Counted from the stretch's first letter, positions 50,780-59,622 are shown. The stretch: DNA of 64,000 nucleotides from JABMMZ01 sp964438995 (GCA_964438995.1 CAYTMQ010000006.1:62001-126000), one strand, 5' to 3'. Numbers and translations are program-made. Notes: generated by a model not told the origin, from the letters alone.

Positions 50780-52069
50780 ATGTCATTAATAGCAGAAGTA
50801 AAAGCAAGACAAATCCTCGATTCAAGAGGTAACCCTACAGTAGAAGTAGATGTAATAACTGAAAATGGATGTATGGGTAGAGCTGCGGTACCAAGTGGTG
50901 CAAGCACAGGTATTCACGAAGCAGTAGAATTGAGAGACGGCGACAAATCTAAATATTTAGGAAAAGGTGTTCTTAAAGCGGTTAACAGTGTCAATGAAAT
51001 CATTGCTAACGAATTGTTAGGCGCATACGTTTTCGAACAGAACCTTATCGATAAAGCTATGATTGAATTGGATGGTACTCCAAACAAATCCAATTTGGGA
51101 GCTAATGCAATTTTAGCAGTGTCATTGGCTGTTGCTAAAGCAGCGGCTCAAGAGAGCAATCAGAGTTTATACCGTTATTTAGGTGGTGTAAATGCTAACA
51201 CATTGCCTTTGCCAATGATGAATATATTAAATGGTGGTGCTCATGCTGATAACTCCATCGATTTTCAAGAATTTATGGTAATGCCAGCAAAGGCAGATAC
51301 TTTCAGTGATTCTTTGAGAATGGGTGTTGAGATTTTTCACCATTTGAAAAGTGTGTTGAAAAGCAAAGGCTACAGCACTAATGTAGGTGATGAAGGTGGT
51401 TTTGCTCCTGAAATAAAATCCAACGAAGAAGCAATTGAAACGGTGTTGATGGCGATTGAAAAAGCAGGATTCAAACCTGGTGAAGATGTTTACATCGCTA
51501 TGGATGCTGCAGCTTCTGAATTCTATGATGCTGAAAAAGGTTTGTACATTTTCAAAAAATCTGATAAACGTGAAATGACAAGTGAAGAGATGGTGGAATA
51601 TTGGAAAACTTGGACATCTAAATACCCTATCGTATCTATTGAAGATGGTTGTGCTGAAGACGATTGGAACGGATGGGCAAAATTGACTCAAACCATTGGC
51701 GATAAAGTTCAGTTGGTAGGTGATGATCTATTTGTAACAAATGTGAACAGATTGCAAAAAGGTATTACAGATGGTGTAGCCAATAGTATTTTAATCAAAG
51801 TCAACCAAATTGGATCATTAACTGAAACCATTGACTCTATCAATTTAGCAACTAGAAACAGTTATACGAACATTATCAGTCATAGAAGTGGAGAGACTGA
51901 AGACAATACAATTGCAGACATAGCTGTAGCAATGAATAGTGGTCAAATTAAGACTGGTTCTGCTAGCAGAAGCGATAGAATGGCAAAATACAACCAACTA
52001 TTGAGAATTGAAGAAGAGCTAGGAGCTAATGCGATTTTTGGAGGTAGAACCTTTAAATACGCTAAGTAA
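50780..52069 (+). CDS. eno: Enolase
   Basis: The 429-residue glycolytic enzyme converts 2-phosphoglycerate to phosphoenolpyruvate. N-terminal DSRGNPTVEVDV, the flexible loop AVPSGASTG, metal ligand segments (IVSIEDGCAEDDW, VGDDLFVTN) and the catalytic block ILIKVNQIGSLTETI with SHRSGETEDNTIADIAVA are all present. Length is normal. A strong terminator follows 22 bp after the stop. Confidence 0.97.
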   Translation: MSLIAEVKARQILDSRGNPTVEVDVITENGCMGRAAVPSGASTGIHEAVELRDGDKSKYLGKGVLKAVNSVNEIIANELLGAYVFEQNLIDKAMIELDGTPNKSNLGANAILAVSLAVAKAAAQESNQSLYRYLGGVNANTLPLPMMNILNGGAHADNSIDFQEFMVMPAKADTFSDSLRMGVEIFHHLKSVLKSKGYSTNVGDEGGFAPEIKSNEEAIETVLMAIEKAGFKPGEDVYIAMDAAASEFYDAEKGLYIFKKSDKREMTSEEMVEYWKTWTSKYPIVSIEDGCAEDDWNGWAKLTQTIGDKVQLVGDDLFVTNVNRLQKGITDGVANSILIKVNQIGSLTETIDSINLATRNSYTNIISHRSGETEDNTIADIAVAMNSGQIKTGSASRSDRMAKYNQLLRIEEELGANAIFGGRTFKYAK

Positions 52070-52090
52070 TTTATAGTATTATATAATTTA

Positions 52091-52117
52091 AAAGGGCCGG
52101 TGGTTACCGGCCTTTTT
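52091..52117 (+). terminator. Intrinsic terminator after eno
   Basis: GGCCGGT (52095-52101) pairs with ACCGGCC (52106-52112) around GGTT, followed by TTTTT. It closes the carA-eno transcript. Confidence 0.9.
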
Positions 52118-52152
52118 GCGTTTAACAGGGTATGAATTTGTGGGATGAATTT

Positions 52153-52186
52153 TCAAAAAAAAGGTCGGTCATCGCTAACCGACCTT
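52153..52186 (-). terminator. Strong hairpin with T-run on the minus strand
   Basis: AAGGTCGGT (52161-52169) pairs with ACCGACCTT (52178-52186) over an 8-nt loop. On the minus strand a run of eight T follows. It would end a minus-strand transcript from the 52190-52650 region, where no protein gene is visible. Confidence 0.75.
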
Positions 52187-52649
52187 AAGTCCTTTTCAGG
52201 ATTTCAACGTGTTTTACTATAGCCTAGTAATATATAGGAACAGTTATTAGTTTCTAAATTACACTACTATAGCGAAGTCAAAGCCTAAGCTTTGCTTTAG
52301 TTTTGTGTCTTGTGTTTTCAGTTCTTGTTTTTAGAAGAACTCGGTTCTAAATCTTATTGCAAAGAAGAGTCTATTTGTTTCAAAGTCCAAGATTTGACAT
52401 CCAAAATCACCCTTTTGGGTGATAAAAATCACCCAAAAGGGTGAATAAATGACCTAAAAATAGGCGGTAAAAAATGGCTAACGGTCAAATTAAAATCCCT
52501 TTTTTAAGGTTTTAAAATATTGATTAGTAATAGTATAATTGTTTAAAACGGAGAAAGTTGAGAAACGTATCTATTTAAATACTTTAAAACACCTTTATCA
52601 TCCTTTGGATTGGCATTTAAATGATTTGATTAAAAGATATAGGCATAAA
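52187..52649. other. Gene-free region, possible ncRNA
   Basis: No supported protein gene lies here; the 66-codon plus-strand frame at 52539 has no family-like content. Visible structures are CAAAGC-CTAA-GCTTTG (52279-52294), a TAGTTTTG promoter-like element on the plus strand (52298-52305), and GTTCTT...AAGAAC near 52322-52341. The last two could belong to a small plus-strand RNA ending near the double palindrome at 52407, but I cannot assign a family. Confidence 0.35.
52407..52444. repeat. Double palindrome (two TCACCC-N4-GGGTGA units)
   Basis: TCACCC-TTTT-GGGTGA (52407-52422) is followed after TAAAAA by its reverse complement TCACCC-AAAA-GGGTGA (52429-52444). Each unit is a palindrome and the pair forms one perfect inverted repeat with 16-bp arms. 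It could be a cruciform, a terminator of the minus strand (T5 follows one hairpin there) or a double operator. Confidence 0.75.
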
Positions 52650-52674
52650 AAAAGGAGCCTTAAAAGCTCCTTTT
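52650..52674 (-). terminator. Terminator of the 50-aa membrane protein gene
   Basis: AAAAGGAGC pairs with GCTCCTTTT around a 7-nt loop; on the minus strand the stem runs into seven T. It lies 21 bp beyond the stop of the small minus-strand gene at 52696. Confidence 0.75.
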
Positions 52675-52695
52675 ATAATCATTATAAGACTGGAA

Positions 52696-52848
52696 TTAAA
52701 TCCAATCCATGGCCATTGCAAAACCACCAACAGTGGTAGGTAAAGCTAACCAAAAAGCTTCAGGTAAGAAAATCATTAATAAAGTTATTACTGCTAAAGA
52801 GACTAAAAACAGCATCCAGTATGGAGCTCTAGATTTTTTTTCTGACAT
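52696..52848 (-). CDS. Small membrane protein, 50 aa
   Basis: The minus strand encodes 50 residues from ATG 52848 to TAA 52696: a short charged start (MSEKKSRAPYW), a hydrophobic segment (MLFLVSLAVITLLMIFL) and a second mildly hydrophobic part (FWLALPTTVGGFAMAMDWI). A TACGTTTG promoter element lies 24 nt upstream and a terminator 21 bp downstream, so it looks like a complete single-gene transcription unit. I do not recognise a family. It is divergent from the DUF4293 gene and next to the oxidase cluster, which makes a membrane or respiratory role possible. Confidence 0.65.
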   Translation of the reverse strand: MSEKKSRAPYWMLFLVSLAVITLLMIFLPEAFWLALPTTVGGFAMAMDWI

Positions 52849-52872
52849 ATGACTATAAAAGTTTAGTGGTTG

Positions 52873-52880
52873 CAAACGTA
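52873..52880 (-). promoter_or_regulatory. Minus-7 element for the 50-aa protein gene
   Basis: The minus strand reads TACGTTTG (TAnnTTTG), 24 nt before the ATG at 52848. Confidence 0.45.
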
Positions 52881-52914
52881 CTAATTTTTTCTCATAAATT
52901 GATTATTTTATTTC

Positions 52915-52922
52915 TAATTTTG
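52915..52922 (+). promoter_or_regulatory. Minus-7 element for the DUF4293 gene
   Basis: TAATTTTG (TAnnTTTG) lies 4 nt before the ATG at 52927, divergent from the promoter of the 50-aa gene. Confidence 0.5.
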
Positions 52923-52926
52923 CTGA

Positions 52927-53442
52927 ATGATTCAGAGAAAGCAATCGCTATATATATTACTAATTGTTATTACCATAATATTTACTTGGGTTTTAAACAT
53001 CAAGATAAGTTCACATTCTTTGATTAAAGAAGGATTGAATACTGAAATACGAATGGGATTTTTAAAAGTTGATATGACAAATGTGGGCTTAGAAGTGGAC
53101 GGAAAAGAAGTTGTCAAACCAGAAAATACCAGCTTTTTTAACAATGCTTTGATCACTTTGATGAGCATTTCTGGATTGCTTTGTCTCGTAACGCTTTTTT
53201 TGTATAAAAATCTCAAATTACAAAAGACTCTTTTGACGGTTCATTATCTAATTATTGCTGTAATTTTTTATTATGTTTATTATACTCATGCCGAATTAAT
53301 TAAAGAATTTCCAAGTTCATCTGCTGGTGGATTTGAATGGACTACAGCAGTAATTGTGTTGCTTCCAATTTTTAACTTTCTGGCTATCAACAGTATAAAA
53401 AAAGATATTGAGTTGTTAGCCTCGGTAGACAGACTCAGATAA
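52927..53442 (+). CDS. DUF4293 membrane protein
   Basis: The 171-residue protein begins MIQRKQSLYILLIVI, the usual start of the Bacteroidota DUF4293 family, and has four hydrophobic segments (about 8-24, 69-88, 97-114, 135-152) with a small extracytoplasmic loop between the first two. Function is unknown. It lies about 150 bp before coxB on the same strand but a separate promoter precedes coxB. Confidence 0.85.
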   Translation: MIQRKQSLYILLIVITIIFTWVLNIKISSHSLIKEGLNTEIRMGFLKVDMTNVGLEVDGKEVVKPENTSFFNNALITLMSISGLLCLVTLFLYKNLKLQKTLLTVHYLIIAVIFYYVYYTHAELIKEFPSSSAGGFEWTTAVIVLLPIFNFLAINSIKKDIELLASVDRLR

Positions 53443-53470
53443 AAGGCTCAAAAATCACTCTATTTTTGAA

Positions 53471-53489
53471 TTATTCTAAATAAGAATAA
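53471..53489. promoter_or_regulatory. Inverted repeat upstream of the cox promoter
   Basis: TTATTCT-AAATA-AGAATAA is a perfect 7-bp inverted repeat with its centre about 65-70 bp upstream of the expected start of the cox transcript, a plausible regulator site. No regulator gene is linked. Confidence 0.45.
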
Positions 53490-53536
53490 GGTGGAAAAAA
53501 GGTGATATTTTTTTTAGATTATTTTAAAAATAACAA

Positions 53537-53544
53537 TAAATTTG
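53537..53544 (+). promoter_or_regulatory. Minus-7 element of the cytochrome oxidase operon
   Basis: TAAATTTG (TAnnTTTG) with a T-rich minus-33 region at 53507-53515; the expected leader is about 40 nt before ATG 53589. Confidence 0.55.
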
Positions 53545-53588
53545 CCGCAACTTAAGTAAGGACCACTTAGCAAGTACAATAGTAACGA

Positions 53589-55121
53589 ATGAATACAATT
53601 TTAAAACTCACTCTTAAATTCGCATTAGCAGTTGTCATCATTTTCTCGGCAGCTAGCCTCATTTCAGATTCGGTTGACATTCATAGCTTATCACTAGAGC
53701 AACTTAGCGCTGAAAAACCAATGTTTGGTGCTGATGAATATCAGTACGATCCTGGTCAGGCTGATACTCCAGAGAAAGCATTGTCATCTAAAGTAAATTG
53801 GGCAATTTTGATATTTGTAATTTTGATGGTAATGGTGTTAGCCAATGCTTTCGATATTAGCAAATACACTGCAAAAATCACAGGCAGAGAAACTGTTAAC
53901 CAAAACAAAGTAAACGCTTGGGTCATGTTATTATTCATGATTGTAGGTTTTGCCGGCGTTATTTGGGAGTTTAAATACCATGGTGCAAGAATTTTATTAA
54001 ACGATTCTAGCAGTGAACACGGTATTAGCTACGATAGCATGTTTACAATCACTTTGATTTTAACTACCATCGTATTCTTTATCACTCAGTTTTTATTGTT
54101 TTTATTCTCTTACAGATACGCTTACAATCCAAACCGTAAAGCTTTATACTACGCTCACAACAACAGATTAGAAATTGTGTGGACTTTCATCCCTGCAGTG
54201 GTGTTAACCATTTTGGTATTGAGAGGTCACCAAACTTGGAGATCGGTAGTTTATGCTGAAGAAAACTACAAAGGTAAAATCCAACACATCGAAGTATTCG
54301 CATACCAATTCGGTTGGAAAGCTAGATACTCTGGTGAAGACGGTATTATGGGTAAAGCGGATTATAAATTCATCTCTGGTAAGAATGAATTAGGTTTGGC
54401 TTTCGAACCAGAAGTAGATTCATTATTAGTAGAATTGAAAAAACAAATTGCTGATGATGAGAATACCATTAAGAACTTAAAAACAACAATACTTGATGGT
54501 TTAAAAGCTGATTTTGCAGCAGCAGACGGTTTAAAAGACTACAAAAACTCTGAGTCTATTCAAAAAGAAATTGATGCCATCAACAATGGCGATAGAGAAG
54601 ATGAATTAAGAGCATCTATCAAACGTAAAACAAAGCAAATCCAACGTATCATTGATATCAAGAAGGATCCTAAAATGTATGCTTCTACATTTACCAATGC
54701 GGCAATGGATGATATCATCACTCAAGAAATCCATATTGCTAAAGATTCTTTGGTAACTTTACATTTCCGTTCAAAAGACATTATTCACAGTGCTTGGTTG
54801 CCACATTTCAGAGCTCAAATGAACGTAGTACCAGGTATGCCTACTAAGTTTACATTTAAGCCTACCAAAACTACAGCTGAAGCAAAAGCTGAAAATGGCG
54901 ATGATTTCGACTACTACTTATATTGCAATAAAATTTGCGGAGTATCTCACTATAAAATGAGAATTAAAGTGGTTGTAGAATCGCAAGCTGAAGTAGATGC
55001 TTGGTTATTAACACAACAACCAGCATTTATGAAAAGAGCTACTCCAGTAGTTCCAGCTATCATGAACGACAGTTTGAAAGTATCTACAGATACAGCGACT
55101 AAAAAATTAGCAGTTAAATAA
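53589..55121 (+). CDS. coxB: Cytochrome c oxidase subunit II with large coiled-coil insertion
   Basis: The 510-residue subunit II passes electrons from cytochrome c to heme a through CuA. Ligands are His400 (IIHSAW), Cys446, Cys450, His454 and Met457 (YCNKICGVSHYKM). There are hydrophobic N-terminal segments (about 6-24, 71-88, 111-127) before the two classical helices (about 152-174 and 195-211). Between FGWKARYSG and the CuA domain lies an extra Lys/Glu-rich coiled coil (about 275-365) that family members I know do not have. Position 448 between the cysteines is Lys instead of the common Glu. It heads the oxidase gene cluster. Confidence 0.94.
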   Translation: MNTILKLTLKFALAVVIIFSAASLISDSVDIHSLSLEQLSAEKPMFGADEYQYDPGQADTPEKALSSKVNWAILIFVILMVMVLANAFDISKYTAKITGRETVNQNKVNAWVMLLFMIVGFAGVIWEFKYHGARILLNDSSSEHGISYDSMFTITLILTTIVFFITQFLLFLFSYRYAYNPNRKALYYAHNNRLEIVWTFIPAVVLTILVLRGHQTWRSVVYAEENYKGKIQHIEVFAYQFGWKARYSGEDGIMGKADYKFISGKNELGLAFEPEVDSLLVELKKQIADDENTIKNLKTTILDGLKADFAAADGLKDYKNSESIQKEIDAINNGDREDELRASIKRKTKQIQRIIDIKKDPKMYASTFTNAAMDDIITQEIHIAKDSLVTLHFRSKDIIHSAWLPHFRAQMNVVPGMPTKFTFKPTKTTAEAKAENGDDFDYYLYCNKICGVSHYKMRIKVVVESQAEVDAWLLTQQPAFMKRATPVVPAIMNDSLKVSTDTATKKLAVK

Positions 55122-55152
55122 TACACTCAGGTCTCAATAAGTATATAATAAA

Positions 55153-57063
55153 ATGAGCACAGCAACAATAAATGATTCTCACGCAGTAGGACATCACGGT
55201 GAACACGGTCACGACCACCACCACCATGATAACTTCATCACAAAGTACATTTTCAGTACCGATCACAAAATGATCTCTAAGCAATATCTGATTACAGGTA
55301 TTATCATGGGTTGTTTTGGTATGGGTATGTCATTGTTATTTAGATTGCAGTTGGCATGGCCTGATGAAACTTTCCCATTCTTAGAAACCCTTCTTGGAAA
55401 ATGGGCTAAAGGTGGAAAATTGGATCCAAACTACTACATGGCTTTAGTGACAATACACGGTACCATCATGGTATTCTATGTATTAACTGCTGGTTTAAGT
55501 GGTACATTCAGTAACTTGCTTATTCCATTGCAGGTTGGTGCTAGAGATATGGCTTCTCCTTTCATGAACATGTTGTCATATTGGTTCTTCTTCCTTTCAT
55601 CTGTAGTGTTAATGTCTTCTTTCTTCGTTGAAACTGGTCCTGCTTCTTCAGGATGGACAGTATACCCTCCTCTTAGTGCGCTCGAAAAAGCTATGCCAGG
55701 TTCGGGATTAGGTACAACATTATGGTTAGTTGCTATCATTTTGTTTATCGTTTCTGCTCTATTAGGTGGTATTAACTATATTACAACAGTATTAAACATG
55801 CGTACCAAAGGTATGTCTATGAATAGACTGCCATTAACTATCTGGGCGTTTTTCTTAACAGCTGTATTAGGTTTGTTATCTTTCCCAGTTTTATTAGGCG
55901 CTGGTTTGTTATTGATTTTCGATAGAAGTTTCGGTACTAGTTTCTATTTAAGTGATATTCACTTGAACGGTATTGGTGCTCTTACAAACTCAGGTGGTAG
56001 CCCTGTTTTATACCAACACTTATTCTGGTTCTTAGGTCACCCTGAAGTATACATCATTTTAATGCCTGCATTGGGTATCTCTTCTGAGGTTATTTCTACA
56101 AATGCTAGAAAGCCAATCTTTGGTTACACTGCGATGATCATTTCATTGTTGGGTATCTCTTTCTTGTCTTTCATCGTTTGGGGTCACCACATGTTCATTA
56201 CCGGTATGAATCCTTTCTTAGGTACAATGTTCATGTATGTTACCTTGATTATTGCGGTGCCTTCGGCAGTTAAAACATTCAACTATTTGGCTACATTATG
56301 GAAAGGTAACATCAGATTTACTCCTGCTATGATGTTTGCAATTGGTCTAGTATCATTGTTTATCTCTGGTGGTTTGACTGGTATTTACCTTGGTAATGCT
56401 GCTTTAGATATTCAATTACACGATAGTTATTTTGTGGTAGCTCACTTCCACTTAGTAATGGGTAGTGCTTCTATCTTCGGTATGTTCGCTGGTATCTACC
56501 ATTGGTTCCCTAAAATGTTTGGTAGAATGATGAACAAAACCTTGGGTTCTCTGCACTTCTGGTTGACATTTATCTCTGCTTACTTAGTATTCTTCCCAAT
56601 GCACTTCATGGGATTGGCGGGAGTACCAAGAAGATATTATGAATTCTCTTTAATTCCTGAATTCGGTATTTGGATGGATGTAAACATTTTAATTACTATA
56701 GCTGCTATCTTAGGTGGTGTTGCTCAGTTGTTGTTCTTATACAACTTCTTCAACAGTATCTTCAGAGGTCCAGTTGCTAGTCTTAACCCATGGGAGTCTA
56801 ACACTCTTGAGTGGAGCACAGGCTTAAAGCACATTCACGGTAACTGGGAAGGTGATATCCCTGCAGTATATCGTGGCCCTCACGAGTATAGCCGCCCTGA
56901 TAGAGAATTGGATTACTTCCCTCAGTACGAAAAAGGTAATGGTGAACCTGAACATTATCATGCTCCAGCTACTGTGGATACTAGTTACGATGGTAAAAAA
57001 GAAAAAGCAAGCACAGTATTTTTCTCTTCTTTCTCGTATTTGTTCTCATTAAAAAGAGCTTAA
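55153..57063 (+). CDS. coxA: Cytochrome c oxidase subunit I
   Basis: The 636-residue catalytic subunit reduces oxygen to water and pumps protons. It begins with a His-rich tail (nine His within residues 10-25) and has 12 or more helices. Heme a and a3-CuB ligands are seen in TIHGTIMVFYV, GHPEVYIILMPALG (CuB His with cross-linked Tyr), WGHHMFITGM and VVAHFHLVMGS. The sequence is A-type oxidase. It follows coxB by 31 bp. The His-rich N-terminus faces the cytoplasm and could hold metal. Confidence 0.97.
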   Translation: MSTATINDSHAVGHHGEHGHDHHHHDNFITKYIFSTDHKMISKQYLITGIIMGCFGMGMSLLFRLQLAWPDETFPFLETLLGKWAKGGKLDPNYYMALVTIHGTIMVFYVLTAGLSGTFSNLLIPLQVGARDMASPFMNMLSYWFFFLSSVVLMSSFFVETGPASSGWTVYPPLSALEKAMPGSGLGTTLWLVAIILFIVSALLGGINYITTVLNMRTKGMSMNRLPLTIWAFFLTAVLGLLSFPVLLGAGLLLIFDRSFGTSFYLSDIHLNGIGALTNSGGSPVLYQHLFWFLGHPEVYIILMPALGISSEVISTNARKPIFGYTAMIISLLGISFLSFIVWGHHMFITGMNPFLGTMFMYVTLIIAVPSAVKTFNYLATLWKGNIRFTPAMMFAIGLVSLFISGGLTGIYLGNAALDIQLHDSYFVVAHFHLVMGSASIFGMFAGIYHWFPKMFGRMMNKTLGSLHFWLTFISAYLVFFPMHFMGLAGVPRRYYEFSLIPEFGIWMDVNILITIAAILGGVAQLLFLYNFFNSIFRGPVASLNPWESNTLEWSTGLKHIHGNWEGDIPAVYRGPHEYSRPDRELDYFPQYEKGNGEPEHYHAPATVDTSYDGKKEKASTVFFSSFSYLFSLKRA

Positions 57064-57090
57064 GTAGTTACTGATTTAATCAGTTTTACA

Positions 57091-58128
57091 ATGAACTATA
57101 TTAAAATAAACCGAAGATTTGGGATTCTAACCATATCTTCGGTTTTTTTGTTGTTAATAGCTGGCGGTTTTGTAAGAAGCACAGGCAGTGGAATGGGTTG
57201 CCCAGATTGGCCGAAATGCTATGGTATGTACGCGCCTCCAACTTGCCCTTGCGAATTGCCCTCTAACTACCAAGAAATTTACGTTGAAAAACGCATAAAG
57301 AAAGCAGAGCGTTTTGCCAAATTACTCAATAATTTAGGGTTTTCTTCTCAGGCACAAACGTTGTTGAACGACCCAGATTTGCGCAAACCTGAAGTGTTTA
57401 ATGTTAAGAAAGCTTGGACAGAATACATCAACAGAATTATTGGTGTTTTGTCTGGATTTTTCTCTTTAATTTATTTCTTGTCTTTGTTGAAAATTCGCCG
57501 CTCTATTACCAAATTTAGATTTTTGTTTGGGGTAATTGGCTTTATTATGATGTTATTCAATGCATGGCTTGGAAGCATCGTGGTAGCTACCAATTTGTTC
57601 CCAATATTAATCAGTATTCATTACTTAGCAGCGTATGCAGTTATTGTATTTTTTATGCTGTCGTTGGTGCATGCTAAAATTGTGCAGGATAGTCTGCCGA
57701 TATTAAAATACAAATGGTATTTTGTGTTCATCTTAACGGTTTCTTTGGTCCAATTAATTTATGGAACTCAACTGCGCGAGGTAAGTGATAATGCCATAGA
57801 AAGTGGAAAATTGTATGTGGCCGATGGTGTCAATATGGATGTTTTGGGTTCTATTTTCAAAACCCATTGGATAATAGCTGTGACTCTAATTGCCTTGAGT
57901 ACAATTCCTTTGTTTACACTTAGAAAAAAGATCATTAAAAAATGGTATGTTTTGATGCTTTCAACAACCGGAGTTTTGGTGATTCAATACATTTCAGGGG
58001 TTTTGAATTTGAGATATTCATTTCCTTTGGTAGCACAAGTTTCACATATATTTTTTGCTGGCGTTATTTTCGGGATAACGTTGTATATTTGCATCGCAAT
58101 TTTCAGATCCCCTAAAAACCTTGTTTGA
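57091..58128 (+). CDS. ctaA: Heme A synthase (COX15/CtaA)
   Basis: The 345-residue membrane protein oxidises heme O to heme A for the oxidase encoded upstream. It starts with GGFVRSTGSGMGCPDWPKCYG, containing the conserved extracytoplasmic cysteines, and has about eight hydrophobic segments with His-bearing heme sites (AWLGSIVVATNLFPILISIHYLAAYAV, QVSHIFFAGVIFG). Its end overlaps the ctaB start by 8 bp. Confidence 0.93.
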   Translation: MNYIKINRRFGILTISSVFLLLIAGGFVRSTGSGMGCPDWPKCYGMYAPPTCPCELPSNYQEIYVEKRIKKAERFAKLLNNLGFSSQAQTLLNDPDLRKPEVFNVKKAWTEYINRIIGVLSGFFSLIYFLSLLKIRRSITKFRFLFGVIGFIMMLFNAWLGSIVVATNLFPILISIHYLAAYAVIVFFMLSLVHAKIVQDSLPILKYKWYFVFILTVSLVQLIYGTQLREVSDNAIESGKLYVADGVNMDVLGSIFKTHWIIAVTLIALSTIPLFTLRKKIIKKWYVLMLSTTGVLVIQYISGVLNLRYSFPLVAQVSHIFFAGVIFGITLYICIAIFRSPKNLV

Positions 58129-59026
58129 CTTGACAGAATCTAAGCCCAATTATCAACCTGAACCACTAAGTAAAGAGTTTTTCAAAGACTACATGATGCT
58201 TAGCAAATTCAGATTAAGTACATCAGTTGTCGGTACCACCTTGATTGCCTATTTCCTTGGCGTTCAAATGTTGGATATGACATTTGATTGGCTTAAGTTT
58301 TTTGGATTGTTGGTGGGAGGGATGTTGGTAGTAGCTGCTGCTAACGGATTCAACCAAGTCTATGAGAAGGATTCTGATAAATTGATGTCCAGAACTCAAA
58401 ATCGTCCAGTTGCAGATGGTAGAATGAGCGTAAATGATGCCTTAGTATTCAGTTTTGCTTGCGCCATTATCGGCTTATTTGCCTTGGCTCTATTGGTTAA
58501 TGGCAGAGCGGCATTTTTAAGTTTGGTTTCAATTTTTGTTTATACTTTAGCTTACACACCAATGAAAAGCAAAACACCTTTTGCTGTGTTTGTAGGCGCC
58601 ATACCAGGAGCATTGCCGCCAAGTATTGGTTGGGTAGCGGCATCTGGTAATATTGATATCATAGCTATTTTATTGTTTTTAATTCAAATGTTCTGGCAAT
58701 TCCCACATTTCTGGTCGATTGCCTGGATGTTAGAAGACGATTATAGAAAAGCTGGATACACTTTATTGCCCAATTATGAAGGAAGAACAAAGAAGAATGC
58801 CAATAAAATTGTGTTTTATTCAATTTGGTTGGTGTTGTTTTCAATGTATCCTTTATTGGTTTCATTTGGTTCGGTATATGCTTTATTTGTAATCATACCA
58901 GCTGGAGCATTTTTGGTCTATAAGGCGGTGCGATTGCAAATGGATTTGGAAGTAAAAAGTGCGAGAGCATTGATGTTTGCCTCGTTAATTTATATGCCTG
59001 CAGTGTTATTGAGTTATTTATTATAA
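58121..59026 (+). CDS. ctaB: Heme O synthase (protoheme IX farnesyltransferase)
   Basis: The 301-residue UbiA-type prenyltransferase adds a farnesyl group to heme B. The Asp-rich motif is NGFNQVYEKDSDKLMSRTQNRP and the second is DYRKAGYTLLPN; about nine membrane helices follow. There is no ATG at the start: TTG at 58121 (or 58130) begins inside ctaA, so translation is probably coupled. Its product is the substrate of CtaA. Confidence 0.93.
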   Translation: MFDLTESKPNYQPEPLSKEFFKDYMMLSKFRLSTSVVGTTLIAYFLGVQMLDMTFDWLKFFGLLVGGMLVVAAANGFNQVYEKDSDKLMSRTQNRPVADGRMSVNDALVFSFACAIIGLFALALLVNGRAAFLSLVSIFVYTLAYTPMKSKTPFAVFVGAIPGALPPSIGWVAASGNIDIIAILLFLIQMFWQFPHFWSIAWMLEDDYRKAGYTLLPNYEGRTKKNANKIVFYSIWLVLFSMYPLLVSFGSVYALFVIIPAGAFLVYKAVRLQMDLEVKSARALMFASLIYMPAVLLSYLL

Positions 59027-59028
59027 AA

Positions 59029-59622
59029 ATGGAGAGAGAGATTATGTCAAAAAACAACAGTTTATTTAACGCAAAGAACTTCATGGTCTGGTTGTTCATT
59101 ATAGCCAGTTCTATGTTATTTATAGCTTTTATGAGTGCATATTGGGTGCATAGAAGTGATGGATTGAGCAACAATGCTTGGTTACAATTTGCACTTCCTA
59201 CTCAATTTTGGGTAAGCACAGCAATAGTTGCAGTATCAAGTATTTTCATGCAAATGGCGTATTTGGCTGCGAAAAAAGACGACGTTTACAAGGTGCCATC
59301 ATTGTTGACCATCACTTTGGTTTTGGGTGTTGCATTTTGTTTGTCACAGGTTTATGCATATAAAGCGCTGGTTAACATGGGTTTATTTTTCTCAAATAAA
59401 AACCCAGGAGATATTTCGGCTTCATTTGTTTATGTTATTCCGGGTGTCCACCTGGTACATATTTTAGGCGGTTTGGTATTATTAATTGTGGCTATTGTCA
59501 AGGCTTCACGACTTGAAGTACACAAGAAAAACCTTCTGTTTATAAATATTTGCAAAACTTATTGGCACTTTTTAGGAATTGTCTGGATTTTCTTGATTTT
59601 ATTCCTTTATTTCGCAAGGTAA
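59029..59622 (+). CDS. Cytochrome c oxidase subunit III-like protein (short copy)
   Basis: The 197-residue protein (SKNNSLFNAKNFMVWLFIIASSMLF) is a five-helix COX3-like subunit. Conserved blocks FMSAYWVHR, PGVHLVHILGG and KTYWHFLGIVWIFLI mark the heme-copper oxidase subunit III family. A second ATG at 59044 is also possible. It is smaller than the next gene, and Bacteroidota clusters commonly carry two such subunits. It does not bind a redox cofactor itself. Confidence 0.9.
   Translation: MEREIMSKNNSLFNAKNFMVWLFIIASSMLFIAFMSAYWVHRSDGLSNNAWLQFALPTQFWVSTAIVAVSSIFMQMAYLAAKKDDVYKVPSLLTITLVLGVAFCLSQVYAYKALVNMGLFFSNKNPGDISASFVYVIPGVHLVHILGGLVLLIVAIVKASRLEVHKKNLLFINICKTYWHFLGIVWIFLILFLYFAR

Noticed and set aside
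52539..52739. Plus-strand frame of 66 codons
   Set aside because: It runs through a terminator hairpin and the 3' end of the minus-strand 50-aa gene, and has no signal peptide or recognisable composition.
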